A stretch of DNA of 8,527 bases, taken from NCBI GenBank assembly GCA_019136325.1, contig JAGVUJ010000282.1:1-8527 (forward strand), written 5' to 3'. The translations under genes and the position numbers were made by a program. Position 1 is the stretch's first letter. Each line of letters starts with the position of its first letter. The stretch comes from Deltaproteobacteria bacterium (lineage in GTDB: Bacteria; Desulfobacterota; Syntrophia; Syntrophales; Smithellaceae). A model generated the notes under the pieces. It ran no database searches. It worked only from the letters and a program-made list of their open reading frames with translations, and had not been told where the DNA came from. Shown here in pieces: positions 8,005 through 8,527 of the stretch.

Positions 8005-8454
8005 TTATTCGATGATTTCAATCTCATCATTGACCTTTATCTCACCGCCAGCAATGACCTTGGCAAAGATTCCTTCCCGGGGCATGACGCAATCTCCGAC
8101 GGTGTAAAAAATATTGCAGCGGTTATGGCAGACCTTGCCGATCTGCGAAACTTCCAGCAGAACTTTGTCACCAACCTTTAATTTCGTTCCGACGGGAAGC
8201 GCCGGAAGATCAATGCCTTCGGTTGTGAGATTTTCCGCGAAATCGCCGTAGCTGACATCCAGGCCTTTGGCCCGGATTTTTTCAATGCTTTCCCGGGCCA
8301 GCAGGCTGACCTGCCGGATAATATCCGCTTCGGCGTGGGCGTCGTTTTCGAGACCTAGATTTTCCAAAAATAAGCCGCACTCAATGTTGTTCTTCTTTTC
8401 TCCCTTTTTGGGGGAGATATTCACCGCCAGTATTTTCCCAATCATTTTTTTCAT
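8005..8454 (-). CDS. MOSC-domain protein (molybdenum cofactor/sulfur-carrier type)
   Basis: A stand-alone MOSC domain of 149 residues, the usual length of the short bacterial form. MOSC proteins are related to the C-terminal part of molybdenum cofactor sulfurase and are thought to handle sulfur or cofactor ligands; the exact reaction of the short forms is not known to me. Visible family elements: HAEADIIRQVSLL (40-52), GDFAENLTTEGIDL (70-83), the cysteine cluster C109-H-x-x-C113, GDC (120-122) and MPREGIFAKVIAGGEI (124-139). The conserved cysteine (C122 in the GDC/MP-EG context) is present. Start ATG at 8454; an alternative ATG at 8445 would shorten it by three residues. An AAGG lies 12 nt upstream, slightly far. 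It is the first visible gene of a likely pair with the acyl-ACP-reductase-like gene. Confidence 0.88.
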   Translation of the reverse strand: MKKMIGKILAVNISPKKGEKKNNIECGLFLENLGLENDAHAEADIIRQVSLLARESIEKIRAKGLDVSYGDFAENLTTEGIDLPALPVGTKLKVGDKVLLEVSQIGKVCHNRCNIFYTVGDCVMPREGIFAKVIAGGEIKVNDEIEIIE

Positions 8455-8507
8455 AAAAATTGTCTGCCTTAAGGTTTTAATTTTCTGTCATTTTTTTACC
8501 GCGCCAG

Positions 8508-8513
8508 ATCATA
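8508..8513 (-). promoter_or_regulatory. Possible -10 element upstream of the MOSC gene
   Basis: TATGAT (5 of 6 to consensus) reads on the minus strand about 54 bp before the MOSC start. The -35 would fall beyond the right edge of the window and cannot be judged. The remaining gap 8455-8527 holds nothing else I can identify. Confidence 0.2.
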
Positions 8514-8527
8514 TATATTGCCGGATA

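Overview
The window looks like a bacterial chromosome segment of mixed base composition. Gene content (enolase, a type II NADH dehydrogenase, a MOSC-domain protein, an acyl-ACP-reductase-like protein, a type ISP-like restriction-modification enzyme) and codon usage suggest a Gram-negative bacterium, possibly Desulfobacterota/Syntrophales-like. That assignment is inference from protein flavour only; no rRNA or other phylogenetic marker is present.

Layout: positions 1-151 hold a short perfect hairpin and a plausible sigma70 promoter. They are followed on the + strand by one large gene (152-3379) for a single-chain nuclease/adenine-methyltransferase/target-recognition enzyme of the type ISP lineage that lacks the helicase part. 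Everything else is on the - strand. Reading from the right end these are a MOSC-domain protein (8454-8005), a cyanobacterial-type fatty acyl-ACP reductase homologue (7978-6941), a promoter and leader with inverted repeats, a secreted DUF6448-type protein (6825-6181), enolase (6048-4762), and a type II NADH:quinone oxidoreductase (4754-3420). The NADH dehydrogenase converges on the restriction-modification gene. No stretch over 300 bases lacks a gene.

How the genes relate: eno and ndh form a tight translationally linked pair, because the ndh ribosome binding site overlaps the eno stop codon. This pairs a glycolytic enzyme with an NADH re-oxidising respiratory enzyme. MOSC and the acyl-ACP reductase homologue are 26 bp apart and probably co-transcribed. 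The DUF6448 gene has its own extended -10 promoter.

The most notable structure is a 100-bp direct repeat (86 of 100 identical, no gaps). One copy is the last 17 codons, stop codon and downstream tail of the restriction-modification gene. The other is a decayed, stop-less copy just upstream of enolase. The eno-ndh block sits exactly between the two copies, and the ndh stop codon lies inside one of them. This points to a past duplication, replacement or insertion event. The restriction-modification gene also carries a sharply AT-rich insert (about 35% G+C against roughly 57-65% in sampled flanks) over its target-recognition region, which suggests specificity swapping. The second notable item is the acyl-ACP reductase homologue, which keeps the active-site cysteine in an apparently non-cyanobacterial setting.
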